Source of the DNA: Candidatus Gastranaerophilales bacterium
GTDB lineage: Bacteria > Cyanobacteriota > Vampirovibrionia > Gastranaerophilales > Gastranaerophilaceae
Direction of reading: 5' to 3'
DNA length: 64,000 nucleotides
Assembly (NCBI GenBank): GCA_944324455.1
Contig: CALUWJ010000007.1
Location: forward strand, 41,879-105,878
Shown here: one piece after another, positions 34,438 to 43,170 of the stretch
Position numbering within the stretch: position 1 is the first letter of the stretch
How the letters are laid out: every line of letters begins with the position of its first letter
The notes under the pieces: generated by a model
Seen by the model: the letters and a program-made list of their open reading frames with translations, nothing else
Databases searched by the model: none
What the model was told of the DNA's origin: nothing
Position numbers and translations under genes: made by a program

Positions 34438-35041
34438 CTTCCAACTTCTTTGCTACGCCAACCAGCGCGGGTCTAATTACTCTGTCATCCAATTTATAAC
34501 CTTTTTGAGCCACATAAGCTATTGTATCAGGTTCAAATTCATTAGTCGGAACTTGTGTAATAGCTTCATGTTCATTTGGATTAAATGTTTTTCCGATTGC
34601 CTCAATTTCTTCCATCCCGATTTTTTTCAAAGTATCTAAAAATTGCTTATAAGCAACTTCATAACTATCTTTCACTGTTTGACAATTTTCAATATCTTTT
34701 AAATGTTCTTGCGCCCTATCAAAAGTATCAAGCACAGACGCCAATTTATTTAATAATTGAATAGTTGTAAATTTAGACAATTCCTCTTTTTCTTGCAGTG
34801 TTCTTTTTCTAAAATTATCAAAATCTGCTGCAAGTCTTATGTACTTGTTGTTTAAATCTTCATATTTTTTCTCTAATTCTGATTTTTCATCATTTTCACC
34901 ATTAGACGTTTTTTCTTCTTCATTTGTTTCATCATTTGAAGTATTATCATCTTTTTTTTCTTCTGTAATTTCTTCTTGTTTTTGTTCTTCAGTAATTTCT
35001 TTATTATCATCAGAAAATGGATTTTTTTTATTGTCTTCCAT
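34430..35041 (-). CDS. grpE: Nucleotide exchange factor GrpE
   Basis: Releases ADP from DnaK. The 203-residue protein has a very acidic, Glu/Asp/Lys-rich disordered N-terminus of about 60 residues. Then comes the long coiled coil ([33 protein letters not shown]) and the beta domain with the family motif NPNEHEAI and ending [11 protein letters not shown]. It is first in the grpE-dnaJ-propeller-methyltransferase unit. No CIRCE-type repeat was noticed upstream. Confidence 0.95.
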   Translation of the reverse strand: MEDNKKNPFSDDNKEITEEQKQEEITEEKKDDNTSNDETNEEEKTSNGENDEKSELEKKYEDLNNKYIRLAADFDNFRKRTLQEKEELSKFTTIQLLNKLASVLDTFDRAQEHLKDIENCQTVKDSYEVAYKQFLDTLKKIGMEEIEAIGKTFNPNEHEAITQVPTNEFEPDTIAYVAQKGYKLDDRVIRPALVGVAKKLEDE

Positions 35042-35126
35042 AGGTTTTCTCCTAAAAAAATAAATAGTCTAATAATATTATAGAATATGAATAAGTATTG
35101 TCGAGTGCTCAAAAGAATATAATAAA

Positions 35127-35147
35127 AAAGGCGCAATTTGCGCCTTT
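35127..35147 (-). terminator. Terminator of the yggS-sepF unit
   Basis: Stem AAAGGCGCA/TGCGCCTTT with loop ATT; on the minus strand it is followed by TTTTTTATT. Confidence 0.88.
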
Positions 35148-35194
35148 ATTCTAACTCTCTATTTTCCGTAACAGCTAACTCAATGAACCATCAC

Positions 35195-35692
35195 TTACGC
35201 TTTAGTCCACATCGCATCTGTTGATAATTTTGAATTAACAAACTCTTGAGAAATGTTTATATTAGACGGAGTAAAGATGAATACATTTTCACCGATTTTT
35301 CTTTGTGAACCATCAAGAGCATGTGTGCAGCCGCATAAGAAATCAACTATACGTTGAGATTGTTCTCTGTCTAAAAGCTGCAAATTTAATATAACGGTTT
35401 TCTTTTCTTTCAAAGCTTCAACAATTGTTATAGATTCATTATATGCTTTTGGTTCTACTACAACAACTTCGTAAGCGCCAGCCTTAGGTTGCGGAAGAAC
35501 TCTCAAATTACTTCTGTTTTTTCTGATTGGATTAGACTCAACAAAACTTGGTTGCAAAGCAGCATTTCTATCAGTAGGATATTCTGAATCAAAACCGCCT
35601 TCCATATCTTCAATATATTGATCTTCACCCATTGGGTTTAAAGAATCGGTCAATGCACCGATAATTTCTTTAATTTTTTCTGAAAGTGCCAT
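35195..35692 (-). CDS. sepF: Cell division protein SepF
   Basis: Membrane-associated FtsZ partner that aligns filaments at the septum, found in Gram-positives and cyanobacteria. The start at 35692 (MALSEKIKEII) has GGAG 6 bp upstream; the ATG at 35716 is not supported by a site. The 165-residue protein has an N-terminal amphipathic segment and a C-terminal SepF fold (VVVVEPKAYNESITIVEALKEKKTVILNLQLLD; IVDFLCGCTHALDGSQRKIGENVFIFTP). It is downstream of yggS, the order conserved in cyanobacteria and firmicutes. Confidence 0.95.
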   Translation of the reverse strand: MALSEKIKEIIGALTDSLNPMGEDQYIEDMEGGFDSEYPTDRNAALQPSFVESNPIRKNRSNLRVLPQPKAGAYEVVVVEPKAYNESITIVEALKEKKTVILNLQLLDREQSQRIVDFLCGCTHALDGSQRKIGENVFIFTPSNINISQEFVNSKLSTDAMWTKA

Positions 35693-35702
35693 CTTTTCTC
35701 CT

Positions 35703-36347
35703 TTAGTTATTTTCAAATAAAATTCTGCCTAATCTAATCATTGTTGCGCCTTCTTCAAGAGCTATTTTATAATCATGACTCATTCCCATTGAAAGCTCAG
35801 AAAGATTGAATTTTTCTTTTAATTCCCTCATATTCTTAAACAGCTTATGCAATTGAGCCTCATCATCAATTAAAGGTGCTATATTCATCAAGCCAACAAG
35901 CTCTAATGACTTTAATTGGTAGATTTCGCTGATTAAATTTTCAAGTTCACAAGGTGCAACTCCAAACTTTTGAGGTTCAAGAGCATTATTAACCTGAATT
36001 AAGATTTTTTGTTTAATGCCGCTTTTATTTGCCTCCAAGTCAATACATTTTGCCAACTTCAAACTATCAACCGAATGGATATATTCAAAATTTCCAACAA
36101 CGTATTTGACTTTATTTGTTTGTAAATGTCCAATAAAATGATATATCGATTGAGATTTGATTGTATCATCTATTTTGTTGATTTTTTCCGTAGCCTCAAC
36201 AGCTTTGCTTTCAGCAAAATCTCTCAATCCGGCATTATAAGCCTCAATCATTTTTTCTGTTCCGTAGTATTTTGTTACTGCTATTATTCTTGGGTTATAG
36301 TTTTTGATATCTTTTAATATTTTTTCCAAATTCAAAACTACACTCAT
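35703..36347 (-). CDS. YggS-family PLP homeostasis protein
   Basis: Binds pyridoxal phosphate without known catalysis and keeps vitamin B6 and amino-acid pools balanced. It is 214 residues with a TIM-barrel. The PLP lysine is in RIIAVTKYYG, then FAESKAVEATEK, HFIGHLQTNKVKYV, QVNNALEPQKFG and the closing LSMGMSHDYKIALEEGATMIRLGR. The common GENR motif reads AESK. It is linked to sepF, a frequent pairing. Confidence 0.93.
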   Translation of the reverse strand: MSVVLNLEKILKDIKNYNPRIIAVTKYYGTEKMIEAYNAGLRDFAESKAVEATEKINKIDDTIKSQSIYHFIGHLQTNKVKYVVGNFEYIHSVDSLKLAKCIDLEANKSGIKQKILIQVNNALEPQKFGVAPCELENLISEIYQLKSLELVGLMNIAPLIDDEAQLHKLFKNMRELKEKFNLSELSMGMSHDYKIALEEGATMIRLGRILFENN

Positions 36348-36654
36348 TCAAAAGCCTTAAAAAATACTCTCCATTATTCATTTTGCAAACACAGTTAATG
36401 TTCACATTTCTAATTATAAAATATTGTTTTAAAGTGGCAAAATATTAATTTTATTAGCATTTATTAGGTTTAACAAACATGCTGAAATCATGTCGTAGCG
36501 CATGTTATAGCATGATGGAATTTTATTAATATTTTTTAATATATTTTAACAAATACAATTTTATTGACTTTCTGGGGCATGCTCCTAAATTATATTTTCT
36601 GGATTTTATATTTTCTTTAAATTAAAATAAAAGTATTAACAAGGATTTAATAAA
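36348..36654. other. Intergenic region with clustered CATG-centred palindromes
   Basis: No gene is seen in these 307 bp between divergent genes. It is mostly AT-rich, but 36480-36585 holds five CATG sites: ACATGC, TCATGT, GCATGT and GCATGA in 45 bp, then GGGGCATGCTCC at 36574-36585. TTGACT at 36564 just before the last may be a -35 of the deaminase gene. An inverted pair ATCATG/CATGAT spans about 30 bp. It is probably a regulatory region. Confidence 0.45.
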
Positions 36655-37134
36655 ATGAATGAAAACAATTTATCACCATTAGAATGGAATGAATATTTTT
36701 TAGAAATTGCAAGAACTGTTGCAAGGCGTTCTAATTGCATAAGAGCGCACGTTGGAGCTGTTATTGTAGGTAAGGATAAAAAAATTAAAGCCACAGGATA
36801 TAATGGAGTACCCTCAAAAGTAGTATCTTGTATGGAATTAGGAGAATGTTACAGAATTAAAAACAAAATTCCTTCAGGAACAAGATATGAAACTTGCAGA
36901 AGTATTCACGCTGAACAAAATGCAATAATTCAAGCAGGTCAAGACAGATGTAAAGGTTCAAGCCTTTATATTTGGGGTCATAATATTATCTGTATTTTAT
37001 GTAAAAGATTCATTGTGCAATCAGGAATTGAAACAATCTATCTAAAAAAAGATGAAAATTCACCTATAGAAATAGTGACCACAAAAGAATTAATAGAAGA
37101 ATTATCAAATGATGCTTTAGTGGCTCTAAAATAA
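36655..37134 (+). CDS. dCMP deaminase family protein (ComEB-like)
   Basis: A 159-residue zinc deaminase. HAEQNAI carries the first Zn ligand and catalytic glutamate, and CILC provides two cysteines; the proline usual in PCxxC is isoleucine here. N-terminal RRSNCIRAHVGAVIV and ATGYNGVPSKV match dCMP deaminases, which make dUMP for thymidylate synthesis. A serine-rich Cys cluster (CMELGECYR) matches the family's extra site. It is a single gene after a long regulatory gap. Confidence 0.87.
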   Translation: MNENNLSPLEWNEYFLEIARTVARRSNCIRAHVGAVIVGKDKKIKATGYNGVPSKVVSCMELGECYRIKNKIPSGTRYETCRSIHAEQNAIIQAGQDRCKGSSLYIWGHNIICILCKRFIVQSGIETIYLKKDENSPIEIVTTKELIEELSNDALVALK

Positions 37135-37181
37135 TACTTTCTTCTATCAAAACAAATTAAAAATAAGATATAATTATATAT

Positions 37182-37949
37182 ATGAAAAATAAAGTATTAA
37201 CAGTCTTTTTATTATCAGCTCTAGGGTTTTTAACTATAATACCTTTTGTTAAAAGCGAACCTAATTATTCATATAAAATCTATACCCCTCAGAATATTAC
37301 AGATGTATCAAAAAGTGTAGCTAAAGCACAAAAAGACGCGCAAATTATCTTTATTGTTGATTTTTCAAATTCAATGAATGATACAATTCAAGGAATGACA
37401 AAGGTAGATATGGCAAGAAATACTCTGGCTGAAATTCTTCCCAAAATTCCACCCGATGTAAAAATAGGTTTAAGAGTATATGGACATAAAGCAGGTTTTA
37501 CATATCTACAAGGGTGTCAAGCTTCCAATTTAACAGTTCCTTTAGGATACAATAATTATCAATCAATCCTAGGCAGCCTTTATGCAACAAATGCCACCGG
37601 CTGGACCCCTATAACATATTCTCTAAAACAAGCAGTTAACAAAGATTTCATAGGGACAACAGGCAAAAAACATATTATCCTTTTAACTGATGGTGGAGAA
37701 AATTGCGATGAAAGCCCTTGCACTTATGTTATTGAATTAATGAAAACAAGAGATGATATAGTTATTGATGTTATCGCCTTTGATATCCATGATATTGAAG
37801 CAAATAATCAATTAAGATGTACAGCCTTAATGACAAGCGGCAAATTTTTGCCCGCCAATTCTCAACAAGACCTTGCAAAATCACTATTTGAAACAGTAGG
37901 TATTGCAAAAGACGTTAAAGGAAATATCAAACTTCCGTCTAATCCATAA
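37182..37949 (+). CDS. Exported von Willebrand factor A domain protein
   Basis: A 255-residue protein with an N-terminal signal or anchor (MKNKVLTVFLLSALGFLTIIPF). The VWA domain fills about residues 52-235. Its metal-ion adhesion site is intact: DFSNS (D60, S62, S64), the threonine in NATGWTPI and the aspartate in ILLTDGGENCD. Six cysteines could form disulfides in the periplasm. VWA proteins bind partners through a metal. It precedes a glycosyltransferase and a YhcH protein on the same strand. Confidence 0.87.
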   Translation: MKNKVLTVFLLSALGFLTIIPFVKSEPNYSYKIYTPQNITDVSKSVAKAQKDAQIIFIVDFSNSMNDTIQGMTKVDMARNTLAEILPKIPPDVKIGLRVYGHKAGFTYLQGCQASNLTVPLGYNNYQSILGSLYATNATGWTPITYSLKQAVNKDFIGTTGKKHIILLTDGGENCDESPCTYVIELMKTRDDIVIDVIAFDIHDIEANNQLRCTALMTSGKFLPANSQQDLAKSLFETVGIAKDVKGNIKLPSNP

Positions 37950-37970
37950 TTTCTATGATAAAATCTAATT

Positions 37971-38732
37971 ATGGAAGAAAAAGATTTAAAAATTACGGCA
38001 ATAATAAAAACTTATAATTGCGAAGACTATCTTTGCAACACCCTTGAAGCTATAAAAGATTTTGATGAAATAATAATAGTAGATGAAAATTCAACAGATG
38101 ATACTGTTGAAATAGCTAAAGAATACAAAGCAAAAATAATCTATGCAAATAAAAATGAGCTTTATTTAGGAATAAATCAAGCAATTGATGAAGCACAAGG
38201 AAGTTGGGTATTTCTTTTAGAGGATAAAGAAATCATTCCTCAAAAGTTGATTTCAAAAATTCAAAATTACATTGAAAACCCAAAGAAAAACAAATTTTCA
38301 ATTTCTTTTAATCAAAAATATTTTTATTTAAACAAGGAAATTAAAGCCGCAAGAAAGAAAAATGTTTTAAGGCTATTTAAAAAAGGGTATTGCGAGCTAA
38401 AAAACGATTTTTCTATCGAACTTAAATTAAAAAAAGGTAAAATCCAAAAATTACAAGACGGTTTTAAGGTTCAAAGTGCTTGTATTTTAGCTTTTTCTAA
38501 AAACGATATAATAACAAGCACAATAAACATAATGGAATTAAACAAAAATACCTTAAAATCAGTCACTAATAAACCATCTGTTTTTTTAAAACCAATTTGC
38601 ACTTTTTTATATTGGTATATTATTAAAAAAGCCATTTTTGAGGGCAGAGCAGGCTTTATTTATTCAACAAAAAAATATTTTGAAAAATTTTTATTAGAAG
38701 TAATGTTACTTGAAAAAAGGAGTAAAAAATGA
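37971..38732 (+). CDS. Glycosyltransferase family 2 protein
   Basis: The 253-residue GT-A enzyme has ITAIIKTYNCEDYLCNTL, IIIVDENSTDDTVEIAKEY and the donor-binding region near SWVFLLEDKE. The DxD position reads EDK, a deviation from the usual DxD/DADE. The layout resembles WaaE-type LPS core glycosyltransferases. Kdo transferase is elsewhere in the window, so an LPS core or surface glycan role is plausible. It overlaps the next gene by an ATGA junction. Confidence 0.82.
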   Translation: MEEKDLKITAIIKTYNCEDYLCNTLEAIKDFDEIIIVDENSTDDTVEIAKEYKAKIIYANKNELYLGINQAIDEAQGSWVFLLEDKEIIPQKLISKIQNYIENPKKNKFSISFNQKYFYLNKEIKAARKKNVLRLFKKGYCELKNDFSIELKLKKGKIQKLQDGFKVQSACILAFSKNDIITSTINIMELNKNTLKSVTNKPSVFLKPICTFLYWYIIKKAIFEGRAGFIYSTKKYFEKFLLEVMLLEKRSKK

Positions 38733-39184
38733 TTTTTGACAGATTAAATAACGCTTCTCAATATGATGTTTTAGGGCAAAAAATCAAAAAAGGGTTTGAA
38801 TTTTTAATTAATACAGATTTAAAAACTCTACCTGAGGGCAAATATGAAATAAAAGGAAATGAGATTTTTGCTAATGTTCAAAGCCTTAAAACAAAACCAA
38901 AAGAAGATAAAAAATGGGAAGTACACAGAAAATATATCGATATTCAATATGTCATAAAAGGCAGAGAAAAAATGGGTTATGGCATATTAGAAGATTTTAA
39001 AAAAGTAATTACCCCATATGATAACGAAAAAGATGTAGAATTTTTAGATGGAGAAAAATTTAACTATATCAACGTCCAAGAAGGGGATTTTGTAATGTTC
39101 TACCCAAATGATGTCCATGCACCAATGCTTAGCGTTGAAAATGATGAAGAAATCAAAAAAGTAATTGTTAAAATAGCCATATAA
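38729..39184 (+). CDS. YhcH/YjgK/YiaL-family cupin (DUF386)
   Basis: A 151-residue beta-sandwich protein. Typical motifs are FANVQSLKTKPKEDKKWEVHRKYIDIQYVIKG, with metal-binding Glu and His, and GDFVMFYPNDVHAPML near residue 128. Relatives act on sugar acids such as glycolyl-sialic acid, or are beta-galactosidase beta-chain-like. The exact sugar is unknown. It is translationally coupled to the glycosyltransferase. Confidence 0.88.
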   Translation: MIFDRLNNASQYDVLGQKIKKGFEFLINTDLKTLPEGKYEIKGNEIFANVQSLKTKPKEDKKWEVHRKYIDIQYVIKGREKMGYGILEDFKKVITPYDNEKDVEFLDGEKFNYINVQEGDFVMFYPNDVHAPMLSVENDEEIKKVIVKIAI

Positions 39185-39217
39185 AACAAAAGACCTGATT
39201 TCTCAGGTCTTTTGTTT
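39184..39217 (+). terminator. Bidirectional terminator between yhcH-like gene and adk
   Basis: Perfect 15-bp stem with core AAAAGACCTGA/TCAGGTCTTTT and loop TTTC, between convergent genes. Confidence 0.9.
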
Positions 39218-39881
39218 ATTCTTCAAATATAATTTTCTTCAAATTTTCCCACATATCCACTATTGGGACATCGGCATTTAATTCTTTTAAAATACCCATT
39301 TGTTTAAAATAATCATACAATGGAGCTGTTTCTTTCTCATAAGTTTCAAAACGAGCTCTTGCTGTTTCTTCGTTATCATCTTTTCTTATTGTCAATTTTG
39401 TTTCACAAATATCACAATAATCCATAATCTTTGGAGGATTAGAGATTAAATTATATATTGTGCCGCAATTAGGACAACTTCTTCTGTTTATCAATCTTTG
39501 AATTAATACTTCATTATCGATATCAAAATAAACAGCCATAGCATCATCTTTTAGGCTAAATTTACCTAAATCAGCCATGATTTGTTTTAGCGCTTCCGCT
39601 TGTTCAACAGAACGAGGGAAACCGTCTAAAATATAGCCATTCGCGCAATCATCCTTTGATAATCTGTCTTTAATGACATCAGCTACAACTTTCAAAGGCA
39701 CAAGCTGACCTTTATCAATATAACCTTTAGCAATAACGCCAAGTTCAGTACCGTCTTGAATATTTTTTCTCAACAAGGAACCTGTATCAATATGGGGGAT
39801 AGACAATTTATCTGCCAATCTTGATGTTTGCGTTCCTTTGCCCGACCCCGGAGGTCCTAAAAATATGAATACTTTTTTCAT
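39216..39881 (-). CDS. adk: Adenylate kinase
   Basis: Interconverts ATP+AMP and ADP. The 221-residue long form has the P-loop GPPGSGKGTQ at 9-18, DTGSLLR, GYILDGFPRSVEQA and a zinc-type lid (CPNCGTIYNL, then CDICETKL). RARFETYEKETAPLYDYF closes the protein. It follows secY by 10 bp, keeping the ancestral secY-adk order of the spc operon. The genes that often follow (map, infA) are not present here. Confidence 0.97.
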   Translation of the reverse strand: MKKVFIFLGPPGSGKGTQTSRLADKLSIPHIDTGSLLRKNIQDGTELGVIAKGYIDKGQLVPLKVVADVIKDRLSKDDCANGYILDGFPRSVEQAEALKQIMADLGKFSLKDDAMAVYFDIDNEVLIQRLINRRSCPNCGTIYNLISNPPKIMDYCDICETKLTIRKDDNEETARARFETYEKETAPLYDYFKQMGILKELNADVPIVDMWENLKKIIFEE

Positions 39882-39891
39882 TTTTTATCCT

Positions 39892-41232
39892 TTATTGTTG
39901 TAAGAAACTTTCATAATTCTTAGCTAACATGTGAGTTTTAATTTGATTTATAAAATCAAGAGCAACACCAACCAAGATTATAAGGCTTGTTGCACCAATA
40001 CCTTGGAATGTTGTTATGTTTGTGATTTTTGTTGCTATTGTAGGAATTAAAGCAACAATACCAAGAGCAATAGCGCCGATAAAAGTTATTCTTGTTAAAA
40101 TTTCGTTTAACTTATCAGCCGTAGGTTTACCCGGTTTAACTCCAGGAATAGCTGAGCCGTATTTTTTCAAATTGTTTGCAATTTCTTTTGGCTGCATAGA
40201 TGGAATAATCGATGCATAAAAGAAAGTCAAAGTAACAATTAAAACAAAATAAATAACATAATAACTTGTTGAATTTGCACTAAATACAAGGCTTAATTTT
40301 TCAAAAAAGCCCGCAACAACTACATTTTGAATATGCATTTGTTGAACAAACCCTAAAACAGTTGCAGGGAATAATAAAATTGCAACAGTAAAGATAATCG
40401 GCATAACACCGCCTGGATTAAGCTTAAAGGGAATATTGGTATTTTGTCCGCCGTAAACTTTATTTCCAACTTGTCTTCTTGCTGAAACAATCGGAACTTT
40501 TCTTGCTGCTTCATGAAGAATGATAATAAATATTATTGTAGCTACAAATATTGCAGTTAAAACAGCCAACCCGATTTGAAGCATAGGGTCTTGTGAAACA
40601 AGGGTTGCAGTTCTATCGCAATACAGAGGAATACCTGCAATAATACCAACAAAAATTAATAATGAAGCACCGTTTCCAACCCCTTTTTCTGTTATCAATT
40701 CAGCTAACCACATTACAATAATAGCTCCGGCGGTTAATGAAACAGCTGAACCCACAAAAAACATTAAAGGGTTAACATTTGGCATGATTGCCCCAGGGAG
40801 TTTATATAGTGCTAGCGCAAAGATTAATGATTGAAATATAGCTAAACCAACAGCAAAAACTCTTGTTAATTGCTGAATTTTTCTTCTGCCGGCTTCACCA
40901 TCTTCTTTTTGCATTTTTTCAAGGCTTGGTATAATTACTGCCATTAATTGCATAATGATTGATGATGTAATATATGGACCAATACCAAGAGCAAAAATAG
41001 AAACTTTACCTAATGCACCCCCTGAAAACATATCAAGAAAGCCGATTAGATTGTTTCCACTTGCAAGATTTAAAAATACTTCGTTGTTTATGCCATAAAT
41101 AGGCAATTGTGCACCAAATCTAAATAAAGCAATAATGGCAAAAGTGAATATAAGCTTTTGCTTTAATCCACTTGCTTGCCAACTTGCTACTAAATTTTGC
41201 ACAACTTTATCTGAATCGATATTTTGTTGCAT
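39892..41232 (-). CDS. secY: Preprotein translocase subunit SecY
   Basis: Channel subunit of the general secretion machinery. The 446-residue protein has ten transmembrane helices. Landmarks are FRFGAQLPIYGIN, MFSGGALGKVSIFALGIGPYITSSIIMQL (plug region), LITEKGVGNGASLLIF, VPIVSARRQVGNKVYGGQNTNIPFKLNPGGVMPIIF and PGKPTADKLNEILTRITFIGA. The start codon overlaps the rplO stop (TAATG-type junction). Confidence 0.97.
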   Translation of the reverse strand: MQQNIDSDKVVQNLVASWQASGLKQKLIFTFAIIALFRFGAQLPIYGINNEVFLNLASGNNLIGFLDMFSGGALGKVSIFALGIGPYITSSIIMQLMAVIIPSLEKMQKEDGEAGRRKIQQLTRVFAVGLAIFQSLIFALALYKLPGAIMPNVNPLMFFVGSAVSLTAGAIIVMWLAELITEKGVGNGASLLIFVGIIAGIPLYCDRTATLVSQDPMLQIGLAVLTAIFVATIIFIIILHEAARKVPIVSARRQVGNKVYGGQNTNIPFKLNPGGVMPIIFTVAILLFPATVLGFVQQMHIQNVVVAGFFEKLSLVFSANSTSYYVIYFVLIVTLTFFYASIIPSMQPKEIANNLKKYGSAIPGVKPGKPTADKLNEILTRITFIGAIALGIVALIPTIATKITNITTFQGIGATSLIILVGVALDFINQIKTHMLAKNYESFLQQ

Positions 41233-41675
41233 TATACTAATTCTGCCTTTCCGCCTGCTCTTTCAATTTTTTCTTTTGCACTTGGGCTGAAGTAAGTTGC
41301 CCTTACAACAACAGCCTTTGAGATTTCACCATTTCCAAGTACTCTTAAAGCGACAGCGGAAGAATGAGCTTTTTTAACACCTTGAAGGTATGCTAAATCA
41401 ACTTCTTCAACATTTAATTCAGCTAATCTTGCAACATTAATTTCTGCAGAAACTTCTCTGAATTTGTTTTTGAAACCTTTTAATTTAGGCATTTGTCTGT
41501 ATGATGGCATTTGACCACCTTCAAAACCACGTTTGTGAGAATTTCCTGATCTTTGTCCTTCACCGTTGTTACCACGGCAAGATGTTTTACCATGACCTGA
41601 TGCAATACCTCTACCTTTGCGTTTTTTAGTATGAGTTGCACCTTCAGCAGGTCTTATATCTTCTAAATTTAACAT
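41232..41675 (-). CDS. rplO: 50S ribosomal protein L15
   Basis: A 147-residue large-subunit protein with the Gly/Lys/Arg-rich N-terminal arm GRGIASGHGKTSCRGNNGEGQRSG and KRGFEGGQMPSYRQMPKLKGF, ending with the globular VEVDLAYL...RATYFSPSAKEKIERAGGKAEL. It lies between rpmD and secY in the standard spc-operon order. Confidence 0.97.
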   Translation of the reverse strand: MLNLEDIRPAEGATHTKKRKGRGIASGHGKTSCRGNNGEGQRSGNSHKRGFEGGQMPSYRQMPKLKGFKNKFREVSAEINVARLAELNVEEVDLAYLQGVKKAHSSAVALRVLGNGEISKAVVVRATYFSPSAKEKIERAGGKAELV

Positions 41676-41704
41676 TATATTAAACCTTCCTTATTTTTAA
41701 ATAA

Positions 41705-41887
41705 CTATTCAACAATTGATACGATATGAGGTACTTTGTTAACCATACCAAGAATTGTAGCTGATGCATTGTGTTCAACAATTTGATCTTTTTTAGTTAA
41801 ACCAAGTGCACGAACAACTTTGATTTGTTTTTCTGAAGCACCGATTGTGCTTTTTACTTGTTTAATTTTTATTTTTTTATCTGCCAT
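41705..41887 (-). CDS. rpmD: 50S ribosomal protein L30
   Basis: The 60-residue protein has the L30 pattern IKIKQVKSTIGASEKQIKVVRALGLTKKDQIVEH and ends with PHIVSIVE. Most cyanobacteria lack rpmD, so its presence is compatible with, but not typical of, that phylum. It sits 17 bp after rpsE. Confidence 0.95.
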   Translation of the reverse strand: MADKKIKIKQVKSTIGASEKQIKVVRALGLTKKDQIVEHNASATILGMVNKVPHIVSIVE

Positions 41888-41904
41888 TTTTTTATACCTT
41901 TAAA

Positions 41905-42546
41905 TTATTTTTGTCCTAACATTTCTTTTACGCTGATTCCGCGAACAGCTGCAACATCTTTAAATGTTCTTAAAGATTTAAGAGCGTTTAAGGCAGCATT
42001 TGCAGCGTTAAGAGGAGATTTAGAACCTAATGATTTAGATAGAATATTTTCAATTCCTGAAAGTTCTAATACTGCACGAACTGCACCACCTGCAATAACA
42101 CCGGTACCTTTTGAAGCAGGTTTCAATACAACAGAACCAGCTCCTGATCTGCCTGTAATCATATGAGGAATAGTTGTGTTGAATATAGGAACTGTAATTA
42201 AGTTCTTTCTAGCGTCTGCAACTGCTTTTTGAATTGCAATAATAACTTCAGCAGCCTTTGCAACACCCATACCAACTTGACCTTTTTTATTACCAACTAT
42301 AACAATAGCTCTGAAAGATAGTTTTTTACCACCTTTAACAACTTTTGTTACACGACGGATTTGAACAACTTGTTCTTTCCATTCTGATTCAGTTGGTTCA
42401 ACTGTTTCAATTTTTCTTCTTCTGCTTTTTCTTTGAGGTTTTTTAGCTTCTTGAACAGGAGCTTCAGCAGCTGTTTCAACTACTGCTTCTTCTTGAACTG
42501 TTTCAGTAGAAACTTCAACTTCTTGGATTTCTTTGTTTTCTTCCAC
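41905..42546 (-). CDS. rpsE: 30S ribosomal protein S5 with acidic N-terminal extension
   Basis: Small-subunit protein near the mRNA entry. A GTG at 42546 (VEENKEIQ) with AAAGG 8 bp upstream is preferred to the in-frame ATG at 42609. The 213 residues include an unusual leader of about 55 residues rich in Glu, Val and Ala ([16 protein letters not shown]) followed by a basic [10 protein letters not shown], then normal S5 ([27 protein letters not shown]...[19 protein letters not shown]). It begins the visible ribosomal block; rplR and rplF are not upstream. Confidence 0.95.
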   Translation of the reverse strand: MEENKEIQEVEVSTETVQEEAVVETAAEAPVQEAKKPQRKSRRRKIETVEPTESEWKEQVVQIRRVTKVVKGGKKLSFRAIVIVGNKKGQVGMGVAKAAEVIIAIQKAVADARKNLITVPIFNTTIPHMITGRSGAGSVVLKPASKGTGVIAGGAVRAVLELSGIENILSKSLGSKSPLNAANAALNALKSLRTFKDVAAVRGISVKEMLGQK

Positions 42547-42603
42547 GTTTATTACCTTTCTTAATGTAATTAATTTTCTAATATATCCTTTAAAACTAAA
42601 AAA

Positions 42604-42648
42604 GAACACAAAATAAGCTTTTAATTAAAAGCTAAATTCTTATGTTCG
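42604..42648 (-). promoter_or_regulatory. Long hairpin with T-run upstream of rpsE
   Basis: The perfect 18-bp palindrome AGCTTTTAATTAAAAGCT (42616-42633) is nested in an imperfect outer stem (GAACA at 42604, TGTTC at 42644). On the minus strand it is followed by a T-rich tract before rpsE. It could be a terminator for the upstream gene or a leader attenuator of the ribosomal block. Confidence 0.5.
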
Positions 42649-42734
42649 ATGTTGGGATTTCTGACAAATATTATTTTATAATAACAAAATAATTTTGCAA
42701 TACCGTAAAAGAATTTTGTAATTTTCCTTAATAA

Positions 42735-43169
42735 CTATTTAACAACTATTTCAAACTCATCAAGCCCAAAATGTTTAAGTCTGACATTCTTTTTGCCATA
42801 CACCGTTATTAATGATTTTACTTTGTAATCTTTGTCATCGGAATTTATTTGATTTCTTGAACTTATAGGATAGATATAAAACAAATGAAAAGTTCTTCTT
42901 GTATCATTTAAAAGCAAAATCTTTTTAGATTTAAATAAAGAATTTTTCATATAGTATTTTTTATTTTTATCAAAATCAGAAATTAAAACAATATCATAAT
43001 CAGGGAAAAGTTCTCTAACTTCATTTTCATCTAAAAGCTTATTATTTTCATAAAACTTTAGTTCATCTTCATTATATGAGATGTTTCTGTTGTTTATTAT
43101 AAAGTCATAATTTGCAAAAGCACTTGAACTTAATAATAAAGCCATAAATAAAAATAAAAACTTTTTCAT
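42735..43169 (-). CDS. Small exported protein of unknown function
   Basis: A 144-residue protein with a signal peptide (MKKFLFLFMALLLSSSAFA). The mature part is Lys/Tyr/Asp/Asn-rich and looks beta-stranded (YDFIINNRNISY, KKILLLNDTRRTFHLFYIYPISSR, KVKSLITVYGKKNVRLKHFGLDEFEIVVK). No family is recognised. It starts 1 bp after the gpsA stop, so it is the last gene of the CDF-gpsA unit. Confidence 0.65.
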   Translation of the reverse strand: MKKFLFLFMALLLSSSAFANYDFIINNRNISYNEDELKFYENNKLLDENEVRELFPDYDIVLISDFDKNKKYYMKNSLFKSKKILLLNDTRRTFHLFYIYPISSRNQINSDDKDYKVKSLITVYGKKNVRLKHFGLDEFEIVVK

Positions 43170-43170
43170 A

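Noticed and set aside
34839..35136. Ser/Phe-rich and Lys-rich frames opposite or beside grpE
   Set aside because: They are shadows of the acidic low-complexity grpE N-terminus.
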